A stretch of DNA of 33,865 nucleotides from positions 1 to 33,865 of the forward strand of contig JAUZRW010000176.1 of NCBI GenBank assembly GCA_030950085.1. Direction: 5' to 3'. Of the stretch, positions 1 through 7,204 are shown in pieces. The notes beneath the pieces are model-generated. The model did no database searches. It was given only the letters and a program-made list of their open reading frames with translations, and was not told the DNA's origin. Numbering within the stretch: the stretch's first letter is position 1; each line of letters opens with the position of its first letter. Origin of the DNA: Anaerolineae bacterium. Lineage in GTDB: Bacteria > Chloroflexota > Anaerolineae > Aggregatilineales > Phototrophicaceae. Made by a program: the position numbers and the translations under genes.

Positions 1-135
1 TCGGATTGGGGCGCTGAACTTTACGCCAACCTCATCTCCATCCTTGAAACGGCTCGCCGTCAGGGGCAGTCTATCTTTGAAACACTCAAGATGATTTTTG
101 CACCACAGCCTGATTTCTCATGGATAGCTGAATAG
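1..135 (+). CDS. C-terminal end of a transposase, probably IS66-type (partial)
   Basis: The window opens inside a reading frame whose last 44 codons run to a TAG at 133-135. The peptide contains the phrase ELYANLISILETARRQGQSI, typical of the last helix of IS66-family (TnpC-type) transposases, where a conserved Thr/Ala-Arg/Cys-Arg-x-Gln-Gly motif precedes the C-terminus. The catalytic DDE part lies outside the window, so activity cannot be judged. The stop codon lies inside the left arm of a long hairpin. Family assignment is from memory of the C-terminal motif; another DDE family is possible. Confidence 0.5.
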   Translation, partial: SDWGAELYANLISILETARRQGQSIFETLKMIFAPQPDFSWIAE

Positions 136-175
136 ATACATGAAATCCTTAACCGATGTATCTATTCAGCTATCC
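122..175 (+). terminator. Perfect 19-bp inverted repeat around the transposase stop codon
   Basis: Positions 122-140 and 157-175 are perfect reverse complements (one further T-A pair extends inward), with a loop of about 14-16 nt. The left arm contains the transposase TAG, so the transcript end would fold into a very stable hairpin. No T-run follows, so this is not a canonical intrinsic terminator. It could instead shield a mobile gene from read-through or be a remnant of an element end. Confidence 0.4.
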
Positions 176-188
176 GTGAGATTCCTTC

Positions 189-212
189 GGACAGGCAGAA
201 GCCAGTCCCTAC
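189..212 (+). repeat. Family A palindrome, copy 1 (imperfect stem)
   Basis: GGACAGGC, loop AGAA, then GCCAGTCC and the invariant CTAC. One stem position is mismatched compared with the near-identical copy at 31654-31677, which is a perfect palindrome. Confidence 0.65.
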
Positions 213-234
213 AGTTTGCCTTTTTTGAACCTAT

Positions 235-263
235 CTTCGTGTCCTTCGTGCCTTCGTGGTGAA
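235..263. repeat. Family B dispersed repeat, copy 1
   Basis: The segment reads cttcgtgtccttcgtgcctt followed by cgtggtgaa; its complement is the phrase 'ttcaccacgaaggcacgaag'. It lies 22 bases from a family A palindrome, an arrangement that recurs at about 2.27, 26.0 and 31.7 kb. The rest of 136-375 shows no gene. Confidence 0.55.
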
Positions 264-375
264 TTTTTTAGGCATTTTCTCATAGGTAGGTAAACTGTTA
301 CTAACCGATATTCGCGTTACTACGAATTTTGAACTATAGCGGACACTAATCCACAAAATGCTGCTGACTGGCAAA

Positions 376-2208
376 TTAGGGATTATCGCCTGTCGGCTGC
401 AACGACGAGAAGTAATCGCGCACGACATCTTGCATTCCGAGTGGCACATAATCATTTTCCAGCGCACGGTTGGCGGCATCTTCATAAGTGCGGAAGACCT
501 GATTATAGGGAACACTCACCTCGCCTGTTGGGTTATCTTGGAAATCGCCTTCTACAACGGGCGAATCACTGGTATCGGTTTCCAAAACCACATTGCCATC
601 GCCATCGGTATTGATAGAGTTGGGCGCGTAGACCTCTTCGTAAACAATTTCACCTTCGCCATCGGGACTATTGCCGCCGCCCGATTGTTCGCTGACTGAC
701 CCTAATCCCTCTTGACGACCTGCGGCTTCACTATCTCCTGCGCCACCGCCTTCATTGCCGAGTTGCGAATTGCCTTGTTGTGGCGGTTGCCCAACTTGTG
801 GCTGCCCACTATCGGGATTGTCGCTAGGGGCAGAGGCATCACCAGAATTTTCGCCCTCAACAGCATTGTCGGATTCGCCTTCTTGTTGCTGTCCGTCTTG
901 TGCTGACTGCGGTTGACCATCTTGGCTTTGTTGCCCCTGTTGCGATTGTTGCTGACCGTCTTGGCTTTGCTGCGATTGTTGCTGACCGTCTTGTGCGGAC
1001 TGTTCTTGCCCTTGTTGCGATTCTGATTGTGCAATGTCTTGAGCGGCTTCTTGTGCTTGTTGTGCAGCTTCTTGCAATGCCTCTGCTGCTTCATTACGTC
1101 GCTCGACATCATTTTCAATGGCAGCCAAATCATCTAGCATTTGCTGTAATTGCTCTTCTGAGATATTTGAGTCACTTGCTGGGGTATTTTGGGCGAGTTC
1201 TGCTAATTGCTGTGCCAATTCAGGAAATTCTTCTTGCAAGGCTGCGGCAGCCGCAGTCATTTGTTGTTGCAATGCGGCTTCTTGCTCTGGAGTCAGTTCC
1301 GACAAGGCATCTTGCATCTGTGCCAATTCTTCACTCAGGCTTGAGGAGTCGGCTGTGTCACTCGTGTCACTGTCAGATGGATTTTGCAATACTTCTGCCG
1401 CCGCCGCTAATGCTGCCGAATCAGCCGCCGTTTCATCACTGATTTCTTCTGCAAGTTGGCTCAGGTCAGCTTCAAGTTCACTCATTGCCACAAAACTATC
1501 TTCGGCAGTCGCCGGTTCTTCGCTCAAATCATCCAACGTGACTTCGAGCGATTCGAGTAAATTACTGCGTTCTTCATCGGTGAGGGCGCTATCGGTTGCC
1601 ACATTTTCGGTGATATCGCGCACCGCATCCGCCGCTTGCTGAACAGCCGTCTCCGTTGCTGCCGATGTGCCATTATTGCGTTGGCTTCCTATCAAGGCAT
1701 AGGCTCCCAGAATAATGATTAAAACCAGCGATAAAGACACAACACCAATCCATTCCAGCCACCGAACCTCTAGTTTAATGTGTTTGCGCGGGTCAACATC
1801 TTTGGCATGACTCATGGCATCAGCGACTTGTAATTCTGCTAGTTCGGGTGCAGTCTGAATACGCCCATCCATTAACTCGATAGCTGTGGAGATACGCTCT
1901 TGCAAATCAAAGGCGCTATCAAATTGGCGTGCTGCTTCAATGCCATTTTTGCCGAAGAGCCGTAATGCGCTGCTTATCAACACGACAATCGCCGCAATAC
2001 CGCCACTAATCACACCTACCATCAGCATCGGGGAGACGACACGGAAAATACCGAGTATCAGTGTGGTGATAATGCCGATGCCAATTGCCGCCATCAGCAC
2101 ACGCGGCAAATACAGCACAATCCGCCGCAAACGCCAGCGCCCTTCCCAACGATTAATCATTTTCTCAAATTGTGCGCGATTATTGCTTTGGACAATACGG
2201 GCTGTCAT
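376..2208 (-). CDS. Gln/Glu-rich membrane protein of an ABC exporter cluster
   Basis: A 610-residue protein of unknown function. Three hydrophobic helices lie near residues 35-57, 60-82 and 151-173. Residues 185-380 form an acidic, Ala/Glu/Gln-rich region likely to be coiled coil. Residues 380-500 are a low-complexity Gln/Ser/Gly/Asp tract encoded by near-tandem DNA repeats (about 900-1020). The last 90 residues return to ordinary composition and contain VPYNQVFRTYEDAANRAL and YVPLGMQDVVRDYFSSL, a tail I associate with membrane proteins beside ABC-2 exporters in Chloroflexota. The ATG has a GAGGAA Shine-Dalgarno six bases upstream. It follows the ABC permease and probably acts with it at the membrane; the role is inferred from context only. 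The Gln-rich tract may vary in length between strains. Confidence 0.75.
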   Translation of the reverse strand: MTARIVQSNNRAQFEKMINRWEGRWRLRRIVLYLPRVLMAAIGIGIITTLILGIFRVVSPMLMVGVISGGIAAIVVLISSALRLFGKNGIEAARQFDSAFDLQERISTAIELMDGRIQTAPELAELQVADAMSHAKDVDPRKHIKLEVRWLEWIGVVSLSLVLIIILGAYALIGSQRNNGTSAATETAVQQAADAVRDITENVATDSALTDEERSNLLESLEVTLDDLSEEPATAEDSFVAMSELEADLSQLAEEISDETAADSAALAAAAEVLQNPSDSDTSDTADSSSLSEELAQMQDALSELTPEQEAALQQQMTAAAAALQEEFPELAQQLAELAQNTPASDSNISEEQLQQMLDDLAAIENDVERRNEAAEALQEAAQQAQEAAQDIAQSESQQGQEQSAQDGQQQSQQSQDGQQQSQQGQQSQDGQPQSAQDGQQQEGESDNAVEGENSGDASAPSDNPDSGQPQVGQPPQQGNSQLGNEGGGAGDSEAAGRQEGLGSVSEQSGGGNSPDGEGEIVYEEVYAPNSINTDGDGNVVLETDTSDSPVVEGDFQDNPTGEVSVPYNQVFRTYEDAANRALENDYVPLGMQDVVRDYFSSLQPTGDNP

Positions 2209-2237
2209 AAGACATTCCTCAAAAATACAATTTTACT

Positions 2238-2263
2238 GTAGGGGCGTACCTGCGTGTGCGCCC
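2238..2263 (+). repeat. Family A palindrome, copy 2
   Basis: GTAG followed by GGGCGTAC, loop CTGC, then GTGTGCGCCC. The stem is imperfect, but the outer GTAGGGG/CCC frame is kept. It lies between the ABC permease gene and the Gln-rich protein gene, in GTAG-first orientation. Confidence 0.6.
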
Positions 2264-2264
2264 G

Positions 2265-2289
2265 TTTTTCTTGGCATTTTTACGGTTCT
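2265..2289. repeat. Family B repeat, probable shortened copy
   Basis: tttttcttggc, atttttacggttct looks like a deletion derivative of the longer copy at 31720-31755 (tttcttggcgctctttgcg, then ttttggcggttcaat). It sits between two family A palindromes. Call is tentative. Confidence 0.35.
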
Positions 2290-2309
2290 ATCAATCAGGG
2301 ATAAATCGC

Positions 2310-2335
2310 GGGAGACCACACGGGGTCTCCCCTAC
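2310..2335 (+). repeat. Family A palindrome, copy 3
   Basis: GGGAGACC, short loop, GGTCTCCC, then CTAC. The 8-bp stem is perfect and its inner pairs differ from those of the other copies. It is in CTAC-last orientation, facing copy 2 across the shortened family B unit. Confidence 0.65.
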
Positions 2336-2350
2336 ATTTACTAGGTCGAT

Positions 2351-3730
2351 TTATCCGCTTCTTCGCATTTGACGCACGGCAAGATTAATCAAGAATGCTG
2401 TCAAGCCAAGATAGATGACCGACGTAATAATCCATGGCGCAATCACAGGAATGAAATTTCCATTGCTGGCAAGTTGCACATCCAACAAGGCGACGCGCTG
2501 TTGGTCAATCAGCATTTGTTGGGTGTAAAACGCCGATGTTACGGGATTAAGGGAACTCATTACCATATCGCCATAAATCAGTGTAGCCTCACCAATTGCC
2601 GTATCTGCATTAACTGCAACGCCACTAATCGCATTACTAAACGCGCCATTGAATAGCAAGAATGATACAATCGGCAGACCAAAAACCAGCACCACAGCGA
2701 CAGTATACACTCGCACGATTGCGGTCAGCGTTCGTTCGGTCAATGCCGAGAAAAACATGCCCAACGCGCCTAGTGCAAAAGCTGTGACAGTCAGTAGCAC
2801 AAAAGCAATCGCCACTTCGACACCACTCACACCGCCAAACAAAAAGGCGATACTCTGCAAAGGAATCGCACTCAGGAGCATCATCAAGATATAGCCCAGT
2901 GCTGATTCCATTTTGCCAACAATAAAGGCAGGCGCAGAGAGAAGGGTCGTTTGCAGCAAGTCGAATGTCTTGCGTTCGCGTTCACCTGTGACAGCACCGG
3001 CGGTTAAAGCGGGAACGATAAAGACAATCAGCAAGAGTTCAATACCGACAACGCCAATGAAGAGCAAGCGCCCTAATTCACCTGTGATAATCGTGTCTTG
3101 CGTGTTGACTCGTGGTAGTTGCAGCAGATAGAGCAAGACTGTAAAACTACCCATCAGCGACAAGAAAATTGTGATAATCGCAAAAGAACGCACACCGCGC
3201 ATCCGTCCGCGCAATTCTTTCAGCATGACTGCATTGGCATGATAAGCTCGCAAGTCACGGAAACCGAGTACAGTCGCCCAAATTAGCGGAATCAGTGCCA
3301 ACACAGCCGGAAAGAACCGCAGCCAGAATAGTGCAACGAGATTGCCAGCTAATCCAATTATCAGCAGTAAAACTGTCCATAATTCTTGTGCCGCATTGCC
3401 AGATGACAGCAGCAGTAGTAGGCTCATATTGGTAGCAATACCGATTAATCCCGCAATCACCAGCACACCACGGTCAGCATCAAGTCCACCGAGTAGCAAA
3501 GATGGTAAGCTGTTCACATCAATGAATTGGAAGCCAACCAGTATTAACGACAATATAAGGGCAAGCGCATTAATCATTGCGCCCCACTGTAAAACTTTGG
3601 TAATTTGCCGTATCAACGCTTCACGCGGAGTCAGTGCCGCATCGTTGTCAATCCACGCATCTTCGGCATTGCCACGTCTGCCAAAAATGCGCCATAATGT
3701 ATCAAGTATTTTTCGTAGAAAAGCTAACAT
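2351..3730 (-). CDS. ABC-2 type transporter permease
   Basis: A 459-residue polytopic membrane protein with roughly ten to twelve hydrophobic segments. The central block VPALTAGAVTGERERKTFDL followed by LLSAPAFIVGKM is the classic ABC-2 permease signature (A-x-x-x-x-GERE-x-x-T-x-x-L-L-x-x-P). Residues 1-45 are a cytoplasmic, charged N-terminus. It would form the membrane channel for the ATPase at 6017-6973, but the two are separated by a four-gene restriction/DUF cassette. Its ATG lies only 12 nt after the endonuclease stop, so it is probably still co-transcribed. It is followed by the Gln-rich membrane protein. The substrate is unknown. Confidence 0.85.
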   Translation of the reverse strand: MLAFLRKILDTLWRIFGRRGNAEDAWIDNDAALTPREALIRQITKVLQWGAMINALALILSLILVGFQFIDVNSLPSLLLGGLDADRGVLVIAGLIGIATNMSLLLLLSSGNAAQELWTVLLLIIGLAGNLVALFWLRFFPAVLALIPLIWATVLGFRDLRAYHANAVMLKELRGRMRGVRSFAIITIFLSLMGSFTVLLYLLQLPRVNTQDTIITGELGRLLFIGVVGIELLLIVFIVPALTAGAVTGERERKTFDLLQTTLLSAPAFIVGKMESALGYILMMLLSAIPLQSIAFLFGGVSGVEVAIAFVLLTVTAFALGALGMFFSALTERTLTAIVRVYTVAVVLVFGLPIVSFLLFNGAFSNAISGVAVNADTAIGEATLIYGDMVMSSLNPVTSAFYTQQMLIDQQRVALLDVQLASNGNFIPVIAPWIITSVIYLGLTAFLINLAVRQMRRSG

Positions 3731-3742
3731 CGCTCAGAACTC

Positions 3743-4525
3743 TCAATCTTCATTATTAAACGGATAAGTTGTGCGGTCTGTACGTTGGGATACCAACTGA
3801 ACCAACTTCTCCCAATCTATTGCACCATCTGGCAGACAATATTCCTGTGCAAATTGGAGCGTAAATCGGTTGATGATTTTTGCATAAGCCTCTTGAAAAT
3901 TTTCGTCTTGTTGCTTCGCCCTATGACCCAATGGCTCGATAATACCCATATATAAATCATCATTGCCCGAAATAAATCGCCAAAAATCTTGACCGCATAA
4001 TTTCCAATATCTGCCATCACGCTTACTATGATTCGCGTCCCTGCCATAAGAGCAACCATTGACCGCGATAATTTCTAAAGTTGAGTGTTGCTCTTGCAAA
4101 ATTGTTCTAGCATTATCGAAATTGATAATCATTTTTCCAATTTGGCTGGAATTACCCCAATTGGGTCCAGATTTAATTTCAACGATGAATAACCTTTCAT
4201 GATGCTGAAAAATAGCATCTATCCCTTCAAATTCATCTGTAGATGGTTTGTATCCAGCATAGACTTGCTCACAAACGAAGATGGCAACACCTTCTAGAAA
4301 GTCTCCAAACAGAGTTTCCTCCTGCGAAGAAAGATAAGCATCTAAGATACTGCGAATCAATCCTTCCGCAGTGAGTATATTTTTAGCCTTAAAGAGATAT
4401 GGATTTTTACGTTTTAAAACAGTTAGCAAACGCAGTTTTTCCAGCTTCTCCAAACGGTTGTTATGGAATGTGCCAATATGCTCTTCCACATAAGCTGTTA
4501 CGTCATCCAAATTCAGTTTTTTCAT
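3743..4525 (-). CDS. Type II restriction endonuclease, PD-(D/E)XK fold, PmeII-like
   Basis: A 260-residue protein that would cut DNA not protected by the methyltransferase encoded just upstream. Residues 40-85 (KNPYLFKAKNI, then LDAYLSSQEETLFGDFLEG) match, as I remember it, the PmeII-type restriction endonuclease family. The nuclease core is visible as D103 (FEGIDAIF) followed by E116-I-K118 (FIVEIKSGPNWGNSSQ), the spacing expected of PD-(D/E)XK. The start ATG overlaps the methyltransferase stop (ATGA), so translation is coupled. GC content is low in sampled lines compared with flanking ABC genes, suggesting acquisition. The recognition site cannot be deduced. The family name is moderately certain, the nuclease fold more so. 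Confidence 0.8.
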   Translation of the reverse strand: MKKLNLDDVTAYVEEHIGTFHNNRLEKLEKLRLLTVLKRKNPYLFKAKNILTAEGLIRSILDAYLSSQEETLFGDFLEGVAIFVCEQVYAGYKPSTDEFEGIDAIFQHHERLFIVEIKSGPNWGNSSQIGKMIINFDNARTILQEQHSTLEIIAVNGCSYGRDANHSKRDGRYWKLCGQDFWRFISGNDDLYMGIIEPLGHRAKQQDENFQEAYAKIINRFTLQFAQEYCLPDGAIDWEKLVQLVSQRTDRTTYPFNNED

Positions 4526-5346
4526 AGCAATCGCTTCTGAAAATTGGTAAATTCTGCTTCAACCATCTGGACATATTCTGGCATGATATCAATGCCGATA
4601 ACTTCGCGTCCCATCTCATACGCTGTTAGGATTGTCGTCCCCGAACCCATAAAGGGGTCTAATACTCTATCACCAGATTGTGTGAATAACTTGATAAACC
4701 ATTCTGGTAGTGCCTTCGGAAAAGCAGCACTATGTTTACGATTGCCTGTTTCGGTTGCTAGATGAATTACATTAGTCGGATAAACTTTATCTCGCCCAAC
4801 CCAATTAGAAACATTCTTGCCAAAACCGCTACCGACCTTTGATTCATCGCGGTGTTTATCAGTATCGCTCAAGTTATTTAGGCGTGATTTTGCCCAATCA
4901 CCAATCGGAATCATCACCGTTTCCTGATACATATTGAACTTTTTATTTTTATTGAATTGTAAAAGGCGCTCCCACGAATCCCTAAAACGATTCGGCCATT
5001 TACCCGGATAAGAGTTTTTCTTGTGCCACATAAATTCTTCTGTCCACAACCAATTCTGTTCGCGCAATGCCTTAATCAAATCTAGGACGTAAGTATGACG
5101 CTCACCATTAACAACACGCTCCTTGATATTCAGGATGAATGTTCCTTGTGGATGCAGCACACGCAGAAGTTGTTTAGAAATCGGCAAAAACCAATCGACA
5201 TAATCATCAGGGTGAATACCACCATAAGTATTCTTACGCTGGTCAGCATAGGGTGGTGATGTAAAAATCAGGTGAACAGAATCATCTTCTATGACCTGTA
5301 ATTGTTTTTTACAATCACCCTCAAAGATTTGAACTGAGTCAAGCAT
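4522..5346 (-). CDS. Beta-class site-specific DNA methyltransferase (R-M partner)
   Basis: A 274-residue DNA methyltransferase. Catalytic motif IV TSPPY is at residues 29-33 and the AdoMet-binding motif I DPFMGSGTT at 230-238; the order IV then I marks the beta class, and Ser in TSPPY favours N4-cytosine over N6-adenine methylation. Between them are target-recognition features (GKWPNRFRDSWERLL, about 115-129). It overlaps the endonuclease gene by four bases and would protect the host from it. Upstream lie 146 nt with no clear gene, then DUF2442. The start ATG has only a distant AGGG, so expression may be weak or leaderless. No controller (C) protein gene is seen. Confidence 0.9.
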   Translation of the reverse strand: MLDSVQIFEGDCKKQLQVIEDDSVHLIFTSPPYADQRKNTYGGIHPDDYVDWFLPISKQLLRVLHPQGTFILNIKERVVNGERHTYVLDLIKALREQNWLWTEEFMWHKKNSYPGKWPNRFRDSWERLLQFNKNKKFNMYQETVMIPIGDWAKSRLNNLSDTDKHRDESKVGSGFGKNVSNWVGRDKVYPTNVIHLATETGNRKHSAAFPKALPEWFIKLFTQSGDRVLDPFMGSGTTILTAYEMGREVIGIDIMPEYVQMVEAEFTNFQKRLL

Positions 5347-5492
5347 AGGTTTTATGCCCTGCTTTATTGATTGATATCTTCATAAATGTCTCTCAATTTT
5401 TGATTTTTGTCCGCCAATTGCTTCTTTGGATGTTGTGCATCTATTCCTCGATTTGTTGCAGATAATTTCTATCCACATAACCGAGATTACCC

Positions 5493-5774
5493 TTAATCTT
5501 CCGTTGTGAGTTGTGGATAGCGAGGGCGAATCCCACGCAACATGCCTTCGATATCTAAGCCCTCATCTAGTTGCTGCCAATAGATTGCAAAGGCATACAC
5601 CTTATAATCTTGCTGTTGCTCTGATGAAGCATCTCGTAGCCAAGGATGCCAGTCTATCGGGTTGCTGATTTTCGACCCATCATCCAACGTGATAATAACA
5701 TCGCTTGTGGTTATTGTTACATGCGTGGGACGACGGTTATTCTGAAGTAGATTCATTTCCGATTTCTGTGTCAT
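5493..5774 (-). CDS. DUF2442 family small protein
   Basis: About 93 residues. THVTITTSDVIITLDDGSKI followed by a DWHPWLRDAS block and LDIEGMLRG is the DUF2442 pattern (short beta strands, an 'LDDG' turn, a W-x-P-x-L-x-x-A segment, and a D-I-x-V/I-E-G-L end). I placed the start at the ATG eight bases after GGGAG; a GTG three codons and an ATG two codons upstream, or an ATG six codons downstream, are possible. It overlaps the end of DUF4160 by about 38 nt in another frame. DUF4160-DUF2442 pairs recur in bacteria and are suspected toxin-antitoxin-like modules; the function here is unproven. Confidence 0.8.
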   Translation of the reverse strand: MTQKSEMNLLQNNRRPTHVTITTSDVIITLDDGSKISNPIDWHPWLRDASSEQQQDYKVYAFAIYWQQLDEGLDIEGMLRGIRPRYPQLTTED

Positions 5775-6015
5775 TTTCATCACTCCCGTGAATCTGATTC
5801 CATTTTGCGATTAGGATATCACGATTTGATTCAACTATCTGTATCGCTGTCTTTAACTCTTTACGGCTTAAGCCTTCGTTATCAATCATTTCTACCGGAT
5901 TGAGTCCAAGACGTGCCATACCGTCATCTTTGGTAACATGGACATGCGGTGGTGGGTGGTCATTGAAAAATATCGTCACCCGATAACCGTCTTTATATAT
6001 AATGGTGGGTGACAT
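5737..6015 (-). CDS. DUF4160 family small protein
   Basis: A 92-residue protein with the DUF4160 hallmarks: MSPTIIYKDGYRVTIFFND, the HPPPHVHV motif near residues 19-26, a G-x-x-P-V-E strand region, and a C-terminal helical part SRKELKTAIQIVESNRDIL. The last 15 residues are acidic and overlap the start of DUF2442. The ATG begins one base after the TAG of the ABC ATPase, with no good Shine-Dalgarno sequence of its own, so it probably depends on coupling to ATPase translation. The partner DUF2442 follows immediately. The likely role is one half of a TA-like pair or a DNA/RNA-linked accessory; this is inference. Confidence 0.85.
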   Translation of the reverse strand: MSPTIIYKDGYRVTIFFNDHPPPHVHVTKDDGMARLGLNPVEMIDNEGLSRKELKTAIQIVESNRDILIAKWNQIHGSDENDTEIGNESTSE

Positions 6016-6016
6016 C

Positions 6017-6973
6017 CTATGTCACGAGACCTTTCGTGACACGCATGAACATATGCTCAAGGTCGCGGATTTCTTCACTAAAGCCCAGCACGGCAATATC
6101 GTTATCATTGAGCTGTTTGTTGAGCGCTATTACGCCATCGTCATCGCCTGCAAAGTCAACTCGTACCCGTGACCGCCCACCACGCGGAGTCAATAATTCA
6201 ACTGAGACAACATCTTGCATCCCATTCAAAAATGCGATTACCTGTTCAGCCGTTTCATTGTCTTTTACGGTGACGGTGATTTCCCGTGATTCCATCAATT
6301 CTTGCTTGAGGCTATCAATACTGCCTTCCATAATGATTTGTCCGGCTTCGATAATGCCAATGTGCGAACAAATATCTTCAACATCGGCGAGAATATGTGA
6401 TGAGAAGAAAATCGTCTTGCCCATATTCGCCAACTCACCCAGTAACTCACGGATTTCTACACGCGCTCGTGGGTCAAGCCCAGAAGCCGGTTCATCAAGA
6501 ATGAGTACCTGTGGGTCATGCGCCAGTGTCCGTGCTAGAGACAAACGTTGCTTCATACCGCGTGACAATTTATCCACCATATCTTCGCGTCGATGCGCTA
6601 AGTCCACGAGTTCTAGTAAATCACCGACAAGGCGCTTACGGTCATTTTCGGGGATATCGTAACAAGCCGCGAAAAAATCCAGATATTCCCAGACGCGCAA
6701 ATCTTCATAGACACCAAATTCATCCGGCATATAGCCAATCGCTCGGCGCACTGCCCGACGGTCTTCTAGCACACTATAACCGGCGACCCATGCCTCACCT
6801 GATGTCGGGCGAGTCAGAGTGGTTAAGACGCGCATTGTGGTTGTTTTGCCTGCGCCATTGGGTCCAACAAAACCATAAATTGAACCGGCTGGCACATTAA
6901 TAGATACACCGCGCACTGCCTGAAAACTACCGAAATTTTTGTGTACTTCTTTTGTTTCAATAATATTGTCCAT
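6017..6973 (-). CDS. ABC transporter ATP-binding protein
   Basis: A 318-residue ATPase of an ABC-2 type exporter. Walker A GPNGAGKTT lies at residues 37-45, the signature LSRGMKQRL near 140, and Walker B VLILDEPASGLDP plus the SSHIL switch follow. The C-terminal 90 residues are the DUF4162-like extension of drug/polysaccharide/Nod-type ATPases. It would energise the permease at 2351-3730. A family A palindrome lies in the 231-nt gap between this gene and the secreted membrane protein gene upstream, so it may have its own promoter. DUF4160 begins one base after its stop. Confidence 0.92.
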   Translation of the reverse strand: MDNIIETKEVHKNFGSFQAVRGVSINVPAGSIYGFVGPNGAGKTTTMRVLTTLTRPTSGEAWVAGYSVLEDRRAVRRAIGYMPDEFGVYEDLRVWEYLDFFAACYDIPENDRKRLVGDLLELVDLAHRREDMVDKLSRGMKQRLSLARTLAHDPQVLILDEPASGLDPRARVEIRELLGELANMGKTIFFSSHILADVEDICSHIGIIEAGQIIMEGSIDSLKQELMESREITVTVKDNETAEQVIAFLNGMQDVVSVELLTPRGGRSRVRVDFAGDDDGVIALNKQLNDNDIAVLGFSEEIRDLEHMFMRVTKGLVT

Positions 6974-7100
6974 CGCGCTTTAACGCTCCCTTGCTATGGC
7001 GATTCTATCACCTGTTTATGTCATTTCTGTGGAGATGATGTGCTAATTCATCCTATAACTTCTCAGAAAACGTTCTGCAATCTCAAAAGTTCGTTTGTAA

Positions 7101-7124
7101 GGGCGCAATACATTGCGCCCCTAC
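7101..7124 (+). repeat. Family A palindrome, copy 4
   Basis: GGGCGCAA, loop TACA, TTGCGCCC, then CTAC: a perfect 8-bp stem. It lies between the secreted membrane protein gene and the ABC ATPase gene. Confidence 0.7.
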
Positions 7125-7204
7125 AGAGTTACGATTAGTTTTCTAAACATTGTAATAATAGTCATCATTTTGGGCGAAAATACAGAATCTCGATGCACTG
7201 AAAT

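Noticed and set aside
900-1020. Near-tandem DNA repeats with an open frame on both strands
   Set aside because: They encode the Gln/Ser/Gly tract of the minus-strand protein; the plus-strand frames here (Ser/Ala-rich or Leu-rich) are mirror images of that composition and lack start signals.
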